Assembly: GCA_003508835.1 (NCBI GenBank)
Contig: PUFA01000171.1
Coordinates: 2,732,501 to 2,796,500 of the forward strand
Reading direction: 5' to 3'
DNA: 64,000 nucleotides
Source of the DNA: Eonycteris spelaea
Lineage: Eukaryota > Chordata > Mammalia > Chiroptera > Pteropodidae
Shown: positions 1 through 12,650 of the stretch, piece after piece
How positions within the stretch are numbered: the stretch's first letter is position 1
Layout of the letters: each line of letters opens with the position of its first letter
The notes under the pieces: generated by a model
Seen by the model: the letters and a program-made list of their open reading frames with translations, nothing else
What the model was told of the DNA's origin: nothing
Database searches by the model: none
Made by a program: the position numbers and the translations under genes

Positions 1-22
1 TTCCCCCCCAATCTCTTTCCAG
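1..22 (+). promoter_or_regulatory. CNOT6L: Intron end with splice acceptor of the last CNOT6L exon
   Basis: A pyrimidine-rich tract runs to an AG at 21-22. The reading frame of the next exon opens directly after it with a glycine codon, GGC. The rest of the intron lies outside the window. Confidence 0.9.
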
Positions 23-235
23 GGCGTGATTGACTACATTTTCTATTCCAAGACTCATATGAACGTGCTTGGTGTCCTGGGGCCTTTAGATCCTCAATGG
101 CTGGTTGAGAACAACATCACTGGGTGTCCACACCCACACATCCCTTCAGACCACTTCTCACTGTTAACACAACTTGAACTCCACCCTCCACTCCTGCCTC
201 TTGTCAATGGTGTTCACTTGCCTAATCGGAGGTAG
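23..235 (+). CDS. CNOT6L: CNOT6L, final coding exon (C-terminal 70 residues)
   Basis: CNOT6L is one of the two vertebrate CCR4-type deadenylases. It is a Mg-dependent 3'-5' exonuclease that shortens mRNA poly(A) tails as a catalytic subunit of the cytoplasmic CCR4-NOT complex. This exon encodes the end of the EEP (endonuclease/exonuclease/phosphatase) fold. The reading frame is open from the splice acceptor to TAG at 233-235. If the protein has the usual 555 residues, the exon covers 486-555. The D of GVIDYIFYSK is then catalytic Asp489, and the H of IPSDHFSLL is catalytic His529, both intact. The C-terminal tail PLVNGVHLPNRR marks CNOT6L; the paralogue CNOT6 has a tail ending in HLPGRR. No frameshift or premature stop is present, so the gene looks functional. 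Earlier exons lie to the left of the window. Confidence 0.96.
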   Translation, partial: GVIDYIFYSKTHMNVLGVLGPLDPQWLVENNITGCPHPHIPSDHFSLLTQLELHPPLLPLVNGVHLPNRR

Positions 236-531
236 TGGAGTACTGCCCCGCAAAGACGGGGATTTGTTGCTATGGACCTGTACAGTTGTAAATCAAAGTA
301 TGTAGGAGTGAAGTATGGCCATCCTTAAGCTGCTTCTTCAGGTTTCTTTCATTATGTGTTTGCTATAAGATTTTGTACATTTTTGTGCATATTGGTATCA
401 TTTGGCACTAGGGCTGGAACCAAAGTATTACTCTTCCCAAAATTTTAATTTACCATGTTTTTAAATTGGACCTTTTTCATATTATATTAGCAGTCAGTGT
501 TCATAACTGATACATCACCAATTTGAGGCCC

Positions 532-537
532 AATAAA
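532..537 (+). terminator. Candidate proximal poly(A) signal AATAAA
   Basis: A canonical AATAAA lies about 300 bases after the stop codon, followed by a GT-containing stretch. Use of this site would give a short-UTR isoform without most regulatory motifs. Presence is seen; use is inferred. Confidence 0.4.
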
Positions 538-725
538 AGTGTATTTAGTTTCAAATGAGCCATTTTTGTAAAAGGCAATTTTTAAAAACTATGTAAAATT
601 TTAAATGAAATGATAGCATGCCTTATTGGAAAACTTTCTTGAATTTCGGTTTTCCATTATAACAAACTGATTTTTGGCTCCCCAAGTCATTTGCACATTT
701 ACAAAGCACTTAAATTTGCTAGCTC

Positions 726-733
726 TGTACATA
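726..733 (+). promoter_or_regulatory. Candidate Pumilio response element TGTACATA
   Basis: An exact match to the Pumilio consensus TGTANATA lies in the sense strand of the UTR. PUM proteins recruit CCR4-NOT, so this would be a feedback site on a deadenylase mRNA. A motif this short also occurs by chance in 7 kb. Confidence 0.35.
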
Positions 734-1671
734 AACTATTATATAGCTTCTAGCCACAATAAGAAAAGTTGAGAAATTAAAGATGGTTGTACAATATGCT
801 TTCAAAATCAAGCGTTTAACAGCACATGACAGTTTGTTGGGCAAACACTGGTTGTTTTTTTATTTTTGTTTTTGTTTTTTTTGAGGAATCATTCTATATT
901 TTGTTCCCCTGTTAGGTATGTAGAACCTTATTGGAAGTCTTAATTCTAAGCCTGTCTTTCCAGTTCATTTATAGGGAAACAGCGTGTAAATTCTACTGCC
1001 ACATACCTTGAAAAAAGAATTTGGTACATTTAGGATGCCCACAAAATTAGTGTCCAGTATTTTTCATTATTCCTATCCACACTTTTCTGCCTGATTGCGC
1101 TGGAAAAACAGATACTATGTGATCTATGTCATTTTTGGTGTTATACTTAAATGTTAAAAAAAAAATAACAATGAAAAGACCCTGATCAAAATTTTAGAAG
1201 GCAAAAGCTATACAGATATTTCATGTGTTTCCCAAAGTAGGTCAAGAGGCTGTTGGTTTTGGCTTTTTGAGGTGACAGTAGAAAGGATTTGGGGGAGTGA
1301 GAAAACAGGGAGTAGTTGAAAACCTTGGATCATTTTTCCTGACTCTAGTTGCCAAATGGCCATAATATGCTTTTAATCTTTGTTTCCGTCGTCTGTCAGG
1401 GTTAAATTAAGAAGCTACTGGTTTATTCCCAACTGTTAATGCTCTCGATATGTTGGAATCCTTTTTTTGCCCAGGAGGGTCCAGTTGAAAATCTGTGACT
1501 CAAGAGGCAGTGAAGGTAATATTATTTTCTGGGGGAAAAATTGGTTGGCTACTTGATGTTAATTATGGCACAGTAACAGGAAAAGGTTGTGTCTGTGTTT
1601 TTAAGTTTTTCTTTATTCTGCTTTTTTGCTGCTATAAGAGTTTTCTGAAATTTATATTTTAAACTTTTCAT

Positions 1672-1679
1672 GCACTTTA
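1672..1679 (+). promoter_or_regulatory. Candidate miR-17/20/93/106 seed site GCACTTTA
   Basis: This is an exact 8-mer match (seed complement plus A) in the sense strand of the UTR. Function is not shown by sequence alone. Confidence 0.3.
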
Positions 1680-4600
1680 CTGTTTCTAGTCTCAAAATGT
1701 GATATTTTTAATAAATGAGAAATTTTCCATTATGTGAATGAAATTTTAAAAGAAGATAGCCTATATTTGTGTCTCACTAATATATAAAATACAGGTCAAA
1801 TTTAAATTATTTAATTAGTTTTACATATATACAATTTGTCTCCTCTTTCAAACCTGACATCTTAGGCTGTTTTATTAGTCTTGAATGATGCTTTTCCTTT
1901 GGTCATTTTATACTAATTTCTTCCATAGTAAATGAATCAGGCTAAATAATATAATATTTCCCCTGAAGGGAAATTTTAGTGGATGAGGGTGGTGGGATGA
2001 TGTAATATCATATACGGGATTGCATCAGAAGATTTCTGTGAAGCCTAAGGTCCCTTTTAAAAGTGCCTAATGATGAGGCATTGTTTGTCATCTATTATAA
2101 TTGCAATGTCATTGTAGTTGAGTGAAGTTCGATGTGAATAAAATATACTTTTAAAAATGTTAGAGAACCAGAATAAACACACACACAAAGAAACAACCCT
2201 AAAGATGACAGATTTTCCTCAGTGTGCAGGTATCCCTTCTTATATACCTCAAGCATTCAACATCTAGCCATGCAAATTGATTACCTGAAGCATAGTACTG
2301 GAAAGTAGAATAGCATGAAAAACTTAATTTTGTGGACATTACCTTTTTTTGTAATCAGCTACTGTATGTTTTTTTTTTTTTTAATCTTTTGTTTTAGGTG
2401 GGTTTTCTGCTCTGGAGGTATCTGCACTTAAAAAACATTTTCCTCCTTTCATATACGCATGTTAATTAGCAATGTGAGCAATATTTCCTACCATACTTCA
2501 CTCCCAATATTTTTTGAGATGTTTGTATAAAATGGAATTTAAAGTTCACTTATGATTGTATATGAACCACAGAGGAGCCCATTTATTAATAAAAACTTTT
2601 TTAATAGTTTAATGTAGAGGGAAAAATAAAAACAATTGGGAAACATTGTAAACAGTTTAAGTTTATTTTGTGTATTATCGAGGCACTCTGTTGCAGGAAG
2701 GTGTGTAATTGGGTTCTCTCTGCTTCCAAATGCACTCTTTCAAACCATTCATTATCCTGTGTATTTTTAATGTGGTTTTAGTAAATGTTGGTAGTAGCTC
2801 TGTTGAAGTAGGTAACTGTGTTATGGTTTGGGTAGCGCACACACTCTTGGGGCATGGTAACCCAAATTTCATGTGCACGGTTTCCCTTTAGCCCACTGCC
2901 CAAATTTCACACACCCTTCACCCTCTGTTCCCTTTGTGAAAGGAGTGGTATCTGTTTTGAGCTGCCAATTCAGATGATCAGAAATGCTGCTCTCCTCAGT
3001 ATTGCTAAAACGCATGCCATTTGGAACTTTGGCAGTGAAAAGCGAAAAGGAAGAGGTGAATGACATATGGTATATAGTCAATGAAAGTAAAATATTTATG
3101 CTCATAAACTTTCTAGTTCTCAGAATAATTTAATAAGCTTTATGTCATGGGGCTGCTGCATATTTTATCTGAAGATAAAAGAAAATTTGGGCATTTTTAG
3201 ATTGTGATAATCTGTTTTTCGTTTTGTTTTGTTTTGCTGTTAAATATGATTTCTGATGTTTAAGAACTGGAGTGTTCTTTAAATTTGTTAAAAACAGTGT
3301 TGTTTGAGGAAGGGAAAACTGCACTGTTTGCCATTACAACAGTCATGCAAGTGCATGTCAAGTCACCCATTCTCTCAGGCATCAGTATCCGCCTCATAGC
3401 TTGACACACTTCGATGGGGAATATTGCAGCATCCTCAGGACTGACATCTGGGAAAGGCTCAGATCCACGTACTGCTCCTTGCTTGTTGACTTTGTTTTAA
3501 AATATTGTGCCTGGTGTCAACTTTTAAGCAACAGCACTGCCTAAAACGCAAGCAGAGAACAGAATCCCAGCACCATTCTATAGGCAACTTTTTAGAATTC
3601 AGATAGAGTAAATCTGTTCAAGATTTATGATGTTTTATGTAAAAAAAAATTTTGTACAATGTAGCTGAATATTTTTGTTTCATTTCTTTGATGTAAGACG
3701 TGTGAACGTTTGTTTGAATATCACATGTTAAAGTCAGGTATGGCACAATGGGTTCTGAGACCAGCTTTCCCCCCTCCCATTTGCCTCGTTCCAAGCTCTT
3801 TGTTTTCAAATTACTTTTCTGATATTAACAGGCAAATATTTAATTTTACTAATAAGCATCCTTTGTGAATGTATTAAAGAAGGCACTGTGTTTTAGTGTT
3901 GTAGTTTGCAGAAATATAAAGCTTGGTTCCTAATTTGTTCCTATTCTTTGGTGTCTTAAAGTTGTATGTTAAATCACAGAAAAATTTCATAAGGGAGAAA
4001 GTTGAAAGATACCTAAGGTTCATATCACTTGATTCTGTGGTAGGTTACATTAGTTTTGAGGATGTGGCACGTTAAAACTGGAACATGGACAAACAAATTG
4101 TGTTCCATTTTAAAATTGTATCTTCTAAATATATATTGTTAAAAGGGTGAAAAATTAAGTTTGTACTTACGAGAATTTCTAAAAATCATTAATGCCATTT
4201 ATAATTTCATATTAAATAGCAAGGAGTAGAGAAAGCACAAGAAAAAATTGGTTAAATGTGTTTTTTGATGGAACCAGAGACATAAGAGTTCATCATTCCT
4301 AATCCAAGGCTAGATTTTCTAGCAATAAAAACTGACAGTCTCAGTACTTTTTATTTCTAAGGTCTTATATTCAGAGGTTCTGAGGGATTTTAATAGCTTC
4401 GAAAATGCACTGAGTGATCAATAGCTTCAGTCACAGAAAACATCTGTATCAGATAGCCTTTGGCAGGCCATAAGAATAATGGTTTTATAGCAAGCAAAGA
4501 CTTTATGGCACGTTTTCAAAATAGTGTTCATCTATACTTACATTTTGCCAGAAATGTGAATTCTCACATTGGTAGTCTTTTTCTCTCCCACCTGCCCTCC

Positions 4601-6477
4601 CCTTTTTTTAAAAAAAAATTACCTTTCTTGAATATGTAGATTTATTTAACCTTTTTCTTTTGAATTGTGTCATGTTTGTAGAACTCCAAATTATAGGTAG
4701 TCAAATTAACTAGGGAAATTAGAATATTTTTCTAAGCCATAACCTTCAACTAAAAATTTGAAATTGAACACACATATGAGAACTTTTATACTTAGGGTTG
4801 CTTTGGGCGATTTAAATTTTTTTAACAGCTTCATGGTCACCAAATTTGAATTCAAACGTAAGTAAATTAGTACAATCTTTAACCTGACCTATTTACCAAA
4901 GTTGTAATATGTTTCAAAACAGGATACCAAGAGCATTTTTCATTTTATGGAATCATCTGCAAATCTTTATAAGCTTAAGTGTAAAAAGAAAAAAAGAAAA
5001 ATCCCTTATACCTATATTGTATGGCGTTCTGAATAAGATCCACAGAAAGAAGAGGAGGGGAGACCAAAACATTTCTTTTTAAGAGGTGGTGAAAGCATAT
5101 ATGCTTCTTGTTTTAAGCAAATACCTTTATGTAAGTCTTTCTCTTAAATCACAAGTCCTACAGCAAAGAAAAAAAAAACCACAGAAAAACAAAAACCAAA
5201 AAACGGAGACACCAGGAAAAGCAAGCTTTATTAACCTAGTTAATAATTTCTTTTGGCATAGGTGTGTTTGGTTAGACCCCGGTTATTCTTGTAACCAAAG
5301 GAAAACAGCATCTTGAGGTTTATTCAACAAACATCATGCCATTGAAATAATGGAAATTTTTAAGTAAAATAGTTTTTACTTTCAAAACATATGAAATAAG
5401 GACATTTCTGCCTATTAAATGTTAATTTTTATGGCATATAGTATAAACACAGCTTTGAACTGAAATTAGAAGTTGTATCATGAGAAACATCACATTATGA
5501 AAAGGGTTTTCAAATGCCAAGTGAAATGACTTTTGGCATGGTACATTCAGCTTTCAGAAACTTTCAGAAGGCAAAATTTGGAGCCTATTAGTAATTTTTT
5601 TAATACAGTCTCCCCAAATTTAGATAATTTCCCTGTTTGTATGCCTGTCGCTTTTAACTCTGAAACATAAGAATCACAGTAGCCCTCTCAGAAGTGGTCC
5701 TTTCTTGCTCATTTCAGTTTTGTGTTAATATCTAATCACTGATATATGACTATATTTTCTTTCAAGCTATCTATGGTTATGTGTACCACATTTGTTTAAG
5801 TAGTTAACTCACACAATTGGCTCAGCATTGATGTGTCAAACAATGGCTTTGCTTTTTATGGAACAGGCTTAGTTTCCTGCTACTTGTTTCAATCTTGATG
5901 CAGTAAGTGATGCAGTAGTCTGGGTGTGTATTTATTCAGAAACTGTACTGTTCTTTCTCTGTGCTTAACTTGCTAAAAATATATTCCCTTACCTGTGAAA
6001 TTCCTGAGCGGTGCTCTGCCAACTTTTTTGAGGGGGAGGGTTGGGAGGTTGGATGGCTGTGTTACTGAACACTGGATCTGGAATTGTTCAGTGTTGTGAG
6101 TGGCAAATTTTTTAAACACCAGCAGCACTGAGAAGTGCACTATGGGCATTCGTACAGTTGTCCAAATACAAGCGATTCTTTCATCTAGGAGAAGCTGAAA
6201 TAAGTTCATTGGAGTACTTGGAATATTTTGAAGAGGATGAACATTTCAGCTTTGGTTTTTGAAGTGGGATGGTATGGACAGAGGTTTTGTTTTTGTTTTT
6301 TAAGAGAAAGATTATATGTACCTTTTCTCTCTGAAAGTGCCAGAGTGTTGGTCAAATTCACCATGGATTGATTCATATTGTCTATTGTGATTTCTGTCAA
6401 CTATAAAACAAGTGCCAACTCATTGTCCATGAGATGACCTACTCTTCCACTCAATTTACCATTTGAATAGGGAAGGG

Positions 6478-6488
6478 TTATTTATTTT
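6478..6488 (+). promoter_or_regulatory. AU-rich element nonamer TTATTTATT
   Basis: This is the classical ARE nonamer, bound by the TTP/ZFP36 and ELAVL families. A related TATTTATTA lies near 6965. These point to possible control of mRNA stability in the distal UTR. Motif presence only. Confidence 0.4.
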
Positions 6489-7304
6489 CAGTACTTGGCA
6501 TTAAATTCATTGTTTTGCATACATTTGAGTCATTCTGTGGCCTATAAAGTGTTTTTGTAACTAACTAAATGTTTGGAAAGCAAAGCACATGAGTTTAAAA
6601 CAGAGCAAGATGTTTTGGTAAGTTTTAACCCTGAATACTTTATAGTTTCTATTGATACTATTCCAAAACAAATTTTACTGTTTTAGTTTGTGTATTTACT
6701 TTGCTTTTGTCCTAAGAAAAAGTCTAGCACTAAATCAATTTGTTATTATGTACTAATAATCAGTTTAAAATCTAAGATTTTCTTTTTTTTTTTATTAGAA
6801 GATTTAATGAAGTGCCATGTAAATGTAGCTTAGTAGTATTTAATGTTTAATAGACTGGTTCTGTGGTGTTCTAATCATTTAACACTCTGTCATCCCTGGA
6901 GAAAGTGATTCTACTCTTATTGAACGCATTCTCTGACAAAATCACCAGCTGCTTTATTTTTCTATTTATTACAGTTAAACAATTGATGAGGTCTGAATCT
7001 TGACCAAACTGCTCAGCTGAGATGTTTTTCACACTAGACACTGTACAAAATATGCGTGCAAAAGGACACAGTTGGGTGGTAGTATTTTTTCATTAATGTG
7101 AACATTGATTAAACAAAGCAGTTCTGCCTTTTAAATCTTGTGGCAGCTCGGAAGGGAGGTGCTTAAGAACCTTAACTACTATGTCAGCTGACAAAATACT
7201 TTTTTCCATTTTGGAGATTGGGTACTGCTCACACATGATGTATAGGGCTAAATATATGCTTGTTTTCTTGCACCTGTGTACTTCCCTTTCCTTCCCCTGT
7301 AGGC

Positions 7305-7310
7305 AATAAA
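7305..7310 (+). terminator. CNOT6L: Distal poly(A) signal AATAAA of CNOT6L
   Basis: A canonical AATAAA is followed at 7331-7366 by a T- and TG-rich stretch, the usual downstream element. Cleavage would fall near 7320-7335. Transposon-derived sequence begins soon after, so this is the most likely end of the long transcript. Confidence 0.65.
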
Positions 7311-7499
7311 TGGCCATTTTGCAACTGCATACCTTTGTCTTGGTTTTTTACTCTTAATGTGTGCAGTACACCTCTTACAAAGTGAAGTAGGGAGAGCCAA
7401 GGTAATTGAGGCAAAAAAATTACAAGTTCATGCTGCATTTTTTTTTTTTTTTTGGTTACAGACTATATCACTAGTTAAACAATACTTTAGATTCAGAGG

Positions 7500-7825
7500 C
7501 TGGTCATAATTATGAGACACTTTGGCTGAAGAAATCTGAGTAGAAAGACATGAGTCACTTCTGAGTGGGGCTTTACAAGCCAGTGTGCAATTTTCCATAT
7601 TCCCTTTTATTGCCTTGGTGATCATGGAAAGCATATATTAGATCAAACCTCTCATCCTATATCCTTGAGTGACTTTGATGAACAGAGCTCCCCTACTGAC
7701 GTCCATAGGACATGTAGTGTGAGCGAGAAACAACTGCTAAATCTTGGTGTCTTGATACAATAAACATTGGTTAATATGGCATAATCTGGCCCATCCTGAC
7801 TGCTAGACAACATCAGACAGATCTG
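7500..7825 (+). mobile_element. Degraded LTR remnant (same family as the solo LTR at 55.7 kb)
   Basis: The 3' part (about 7695-7810) reads GACATGTAGTGTGAGCGAGAAAC, then a degraded AATAAA zone, and ends in a GGCATAATCTGGCCCATCCTGAC block. The reverse complement of that block closes the solo LTR at 55709-56152. It is a weakened copy without clear target duplications. The family assignment (ERVL/MaLR-like) is tentative. Confidence 0.4.
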
Positions 7826-7849
7826 CTGAGTTACCAGTATTGATCTGCT

Positions 7850-7960
7850 AAGACCTAGAGTGAGTTGGTTTAGCAAACAAAAAACTACTATGAACAAGGT
7901 GCTCTGGAGGATATAAAGATGGACAGCCTCTTTGTCCAAGAATTCACATTCCAAACCCTC
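7850..7960 (-). mobile_element. L2-type LINE 3' fragment
   Basis: The stretch from CTATGAACAAGGTGCTCTGG through the text about the main body to TTCACATTCC resembles the antisense 3' end of L2. It is old and diverged. Confidence 0.4.
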
Positions 7961-8189
7961 TTCCATTGATGACACAGGAGAAAATACTGAAGTGTCTTAG
8001 AGTAAAAGTATGTTAAATCTTAGGATCTTGGAAGGAGTGGGCAAGGGCACAGTAAAATAATTCTGAAAATTATGTTTAGGGATATTCAGTTGAAAAATGA
8101 TTTTAAGATAGGATAATTATGACATTTGCCAGGTGTCCTTGCATTTAACCATGTGACCTTAAACAATGTATTCTCCATTGGTAAAGAGA

Positions 8190-9450
8190 AACTAAATCTT
8201 ATGAAATGGTTCTCTCAAAAAAACACACCAAGACAAGGGCTTGCACGCAGGTGTTTTATTTGAAGAAGTGATCCCACAAACGCAGAGTAGCGGACCAGGA
8301 AGAATAAAATCAGGAAGGAGAGAAAGCTGAGTCAAGGGTGCATTATTGAGCTGATCACTCCTCTGGGCAACAAGCATAAAGATGCCACTGAATATCTGCG
8401 GAGCTGAATAGAATGTTGTTTTCATGAGGGATGGGAAAGGAGAGACTTTATTTACAGGCTCCCACTTCTCATGAAGCAAGGGTTAGTCCATGCATGGTAA
8501 TCCTATTTCTTCTCCATGTTTGTCAATCATAGTTCACTGAGCAGATTCTTACAGGTATCCCATACAATAATAGAGGAGAGATGGGATGGTGAGGTACAGA
8601 AAACAAACATTTGATACAGCTGAGGCAAAATGCTATTAAGTTGCACTTGCGTGCAGCTGGTTGCCAAGGTAGTGGTGAGAGGTGAGCTGAGAGAATGAAG
8701 CACAAAGCACAAAAGAGTTTGACACATCCTACCGCCTTGTACCACTGAAATCTGGACCCACTGTTGTCTATTTTATCAGAGCCTTCTAGGTCATGACAGG
8801 CTATAACCTCAAATTATAGAGGAATAGTGGAACGAGGTATGTAGTCCACTGCTGCAGCTGGTGCTGAGGCTATTAGAATCTGTCATCTTTCCTCTTCCAT
8901 TATGCATTCCAGATTTTACTCTGCACCAACACATCAGTGGGTCTAGATTCTTCCCTAAAGAAGGGTGACCTGTACCTTCACACCAACAATTTCTTTAATG
9001 CTAATTGGGCTGTGTTGACTGAATTTGTCCACTCATCCCTGGGCATGAAAATACAAAGAGCTGATGGGTACATCCTTTGGGTTGTAGACAGCTTCTTTCT
9101 GCCTCTCACTGTGGAGCTGCAGCCATACCTTCTCATGCCAATGTGATGAATCTTTGCTTGTATGCCAGTATTGTGAGCCCCAAATGACTCCTTCCAAGGA
9201 GCAGCCTACATCCAGTCTGTGCAATATGTGGGTGTAAAGGCTCAGTCTCAGTCCACCTCAGCAACTTTGAAGGGCCTCGCATCTTGAGAGTTCCCTAGGG
9301 TGCCTTTGTTGAGACTGCATTGTAACCCATCTACTTCCTTGATCCAGTTCTGATTCTTTCCACAGGGTTTGATTTGAGAGCACTCGTACATTTACTGCAC
9401 ACTAATCTCCATCTCGGAGTATGCTTCCCAAGGAACAAAATTTGCCACAC
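8190..9450. mobile_element. Probable ancient LTR-retroelement patch
   Basis: Two spots look like the 3' ends of old ERVL-type LTRs: about 8215-8270 read on the minus strand (ATAAA box followed by a TTGCACG-like block and a CCTTGTCT block), and about 9385-9450 read on the plus strand (ACTAATCTCCATCTCGGAGT). Sequence between them has repeat-like texture but no protein I recognise. Short frames here, up to 95 aa, are not supported as genes. Confidence 0.3.
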
Positions 9451-10940
9451 TCAAGTTTCAAGGTGTCCTGCCAACAGAAAATCAAGACAGCATGCAGGAC
9501 TCCTTGCTAAGACTTTAAATTTAAATCACTAGTGAGTACTACCATATCGAAAAATTGTTCTTCATGCAGACTGTCAAGCCTCTCTGGTCCAATACTTTTA
9601 AGATCCATTTCCACGTTGTTTTCTTCAGTTTCCTGGTCTTAATGTTAGCCCAGGACTTAGAATTCTTGGGTTGTGAAAGGTATTTTTTTTTCTAATGTAG
9701 GTGCTCTATTCCTCTGATCAGGCTGTGCTGTGATGTCACCATAGTTACTGATCTTGAGTTCAAAGAGAAGAGGCATGAGTAGATCTTGAGGGCAAGCATC
9801 ATCTTTTGAGGTACTTGCTACAAGTGAAAACTTGGTAAGTTACCAGGCAATGGAAAGTTTCTTTTAACAAGGAAGAGGACCCTGAGGAGTCAAGGCTATC
9901 TGGGGAGTCAATCTTCTCTGGTTTTTCTACCAAATGTCTTCATTCTAGGTTTTAGAGTCTCACTTTGAATGCACAACCTTGAAGACTATGCCTGCAGTGG
10001 TTGTGGTTCTGCTACCATTATGCAAATCCTGGGCCTGATCTTTAGCACGATTTGCCCCATGGCTGCTGGAATAATGGTCACTAAACACTACTTTGGATAT
10101 AGATGACTTGGCATGTTTTGAATTATAGTTGGCTAATCTGAGGCTTGTCGTTTTCTTTTTTTTCAAGGTGTTTAGAGTCAGTTTTGAGAACCAGACAACC
10201 CCACAATCCTTATAATTACTACTGTGTTGTACAGTTTAAGTGCTACTGCTTTCCATGTAAGCCAATTCTTCCCTTTCATCTGTACCTCAGATCCACCAGT
10301 GAAAGCATACTGGAGTCATCAATCAGCAATGGAGTGACTACAAAGTGATCCAGGTCTAGAATCCCATCTTGACCATTTTTTTTCTCAGGCTACTTCTAGT
10401 AATGACTATTTTAGCCTATGTTTTCCCCAAAAAGTGGATCCTGAGAGATCTTCCTTACAGGTAGTTGATTAGGGGAAGTGATCTCAAGAAACAAGCAATG
10501 GGGACTGGAAAGAGTCAACTGGGCAGAGAACAAGCCAATTCAGTGGTGAGTTCTTGAGCTCTGTAGCAAACAGTATAGGTAACTGAGGCTTAATCCTACT
10601 GGAAATCCTCCAAAGAGCCATGTGGTCGCATCTGAAAATTGTACCTGAGGCGTGGAAGATAAGATTTAGCCAGTGGCTCCTAGACCTTCTTGGTCAAAGT
10701 TGACTTACCTGGATGTTAACTGTCATATATCCAGGCTTAGCTTTTATCTTCAAATATGAAATGGTGAGGATCTTGAACTTCTGTTGAAACAAATCAAGGA
10801 AATAAAATTACAATAGCGAATAACAAAAGTTATTAAAATTTAAGCATAGTCCTGTGTTTTCTAAGCACATCATATGTATACTTGTAACACTTTCTTCTTT
10901 GTGAGTCATGCCAAATGTGTAAATTAATACAAAAACTAGA
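9451..10940. other. Anonymous intergenic DNA, possibly a decayed repeat
   Basis: No gene is recognised. The segment near 10022-10085 resembles 18703-18765 (shared CCTGAT, TAGC and ATGGCT blocks in the same order), suggesting that both are copies of one ancient interspersed repeat. Poly-T at 10156-10163 and near 10378. Confidence 0.35.
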
Positions 10941-10949
10941 ATTTACTGT

Positions 10950-11110
10950 TTCAGGGTTTAATATGTGCCAGCCACTATTTATATGCTTTATAGACATTAA
11001 CCCATTTAATATTCAAAACAACCCAATAAAATGTGTACTGTAATTCTCTTAATTTTCCAGGTGAGAAAATGGAGGCCACACAGTAACCAAACACCTGTGT
11101 GAGCTTGGGC
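10950..11110 (-). mobile_element. MIR SINE fragment
   Basis: On the plus strand it reads TATGTGCCAGCCACT, ATTAACCCATTTAATATTC and GAGAAAATGGAGGCCACACAGTAA in order. That is the reverse complement of the MIR core and 3' region. Confidence 0.75.
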
Positions 11111-12180
11111 ATGAGCTGGGAGAGGAAACAGGAATGGGCTCTGCAGCAGGCTAGAGCACAAATGGCCCTTCCCGTTGGGTCATGGGACCCTGCAGACCAA
11201 TGGTGTTAGAAGTCCAGCTGCTGTTCCACTTGGGAGCAGTGAGAAATGTGTTTGGCACCCAGTAGTACACTTGGATGACTCTTGATATTCCCTTGTCCAT
11301 TTTGCTGTTAAATTGACAAGTGCAAGAATCATGGCCTAAAAGGGCATGGTAACCAGGTCCAAGGTTACCCCACAGCCATCAAGACCAGCAGAGGTGCTTG
11401 CTGAGGATGAGAGGAAGCTGGGGATGAGTGGATAGTGGAGGAGAGAGATTATGAGTATCAATCGTAGTCTCAGCTGCAATTGAAAGGCTTAAGTTCATCT
11501 CACTAACTTTTATAAGTTTGGAGGTGGCATAGATGGAGATAATTGCAGAATCTATTATACAAACCAAGTGACTCCGAGTGGCTCTGGTGGTATTGTGATG
11601 TACCACTCTGATTCCCCTCCTCAGGACTAAAACATTCGTTCATCTTCTGGGAATGGGCTCTCCACTAAAACCCTCCCTGAGAATGACCGTAGACTGAAGA
11701 GGGACAGCTGCCTCACCCTATTCTGAGGGGATGCCTGTCTGCAGCCAATGACTGCTGAATGTGTGGTTATTAAGGCTTGTTTCCCTCACATCAGAGTATG
11801 ACAATTCTGAAGTGAAACACCAGTTCCAGAGCCTCCATGGGAGCCTCTAAGGCTTTTGTTAAACCATATTGCTTCTTTCATAGCCCAAGTTGATCCTGAA
11901 CACTCTTCCAAAAAACTCCCTGAATGCCAATCTCCATCTCAAAATGTGTTTCCTGGGGTATCTACATGGGAGGTGATTATATTAGTTGTCCCGGATTATA
12001 GAAATCATGCTACAGAAAACTGTAATACTTGGCATATAAAATGAATTCCTATATTTATGTGTATATATTTTATAAGTATATATTAAACACTTAAAACTGT
12101 GCAAAATGTAGAAATAACTAGATGGTGCAGTTTATAGGGATTTGTTATTTCATGTGGATTAGGTTTAGAGCTGTCTATAA
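11111..12180. other. Anonymous intergenic DNA with an LTR-like end
   Basis: No gene is seen. About 11915-11965 contains CCAATCTCCATCTCAAAATG and a following TTTCCTGGGG, similar to the 3' end of old ERVL-type LTRs on the plus strand. The phrase GTTAAATTGACAAGTG near 11309 recurs in related form near 18510, again suggesting dispersed copies of one old repeat. Confidence 0.3.
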
Positions 12181-12189
12181 TAAAGGATT

Positions 12190-12650
12190 GGATTTGTTAG
12201 GATTCAGTTGAAAAAACAGAAGTGAGTATTTCAATTAGGATGAACATAACATAGGAATGAGTTAAAATGGGGGAGGAAAAAAGTTAAACAGTGGATGGTG
12301 AGGCAAACCAGACTAGCAACATCCAACAGGCACTACAACCTTTAAGCCACTGAAAATCAGGAGGAGATGGGGTTACCATCTAAGAAAGTGGGTTTACCGT
12401 GGAAGAACTAGAACCATGGCAGGGGCTGCCTGCAGGAGGAGGTGTCACAAATGCAGGAGCTGTCTTTGTGGGGCTGAGATCATAGAGAAGACCTAGAGAC
12501 TGCTGGGAATGCTACCTGTAGCGGTAAGGAAAGAAATACCAGGGCTTTCCCTCATATCTTCTCGCCAGTTTTCCACCATGCCTCTCTTTGGCTGAACCTA
12601 ACCAGAGGTGATTGGCAAAGAAGCCTGGAAAATGTTGCTTCCTATGGTAT
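12190..12650 (+). repeat. Unclassified old interspersed repeat
   Basis: Layout and phrases (a run of GAAGAACTAGAA, a CTCTTTGGCTGAACCTAACCAG block, then AGCCTGGAAAATG) resemble a widespread mammalian repeat that may also be present at 19105-19680. I cannot name the family. Confidence 0.3.

Larger units (their letters stand above)
236..7335 (+). other. CNOT6L: CNOT6L 3' UTR, about 7.1 kb
   Basis: This is AT-rich non-coding DNA from the CNOT6L stop codon to the best distal polyadenylation signal at 7305. I recognise no L1, SINE or LTR insertion in it, unlike the DNA beyond about 7.5 kb, which supports reading it as one constrained transcribed unit. It holds several possible internal poly(A) signals (for example 532 and near 2137) and AU-rich motifs. 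Short frames in it are chance openings. The 3' limit is inferred from the signal and downstream GU-rich sequence, not from transcript data. Confidence 0.75.

Noticed and set aside
23..235. CNOT6 instead of CNOT6L
   Set aside because: The C-terminal residues and the THMNVLGVLG segment fit CNOT6L; CNOT6 differs at these places.
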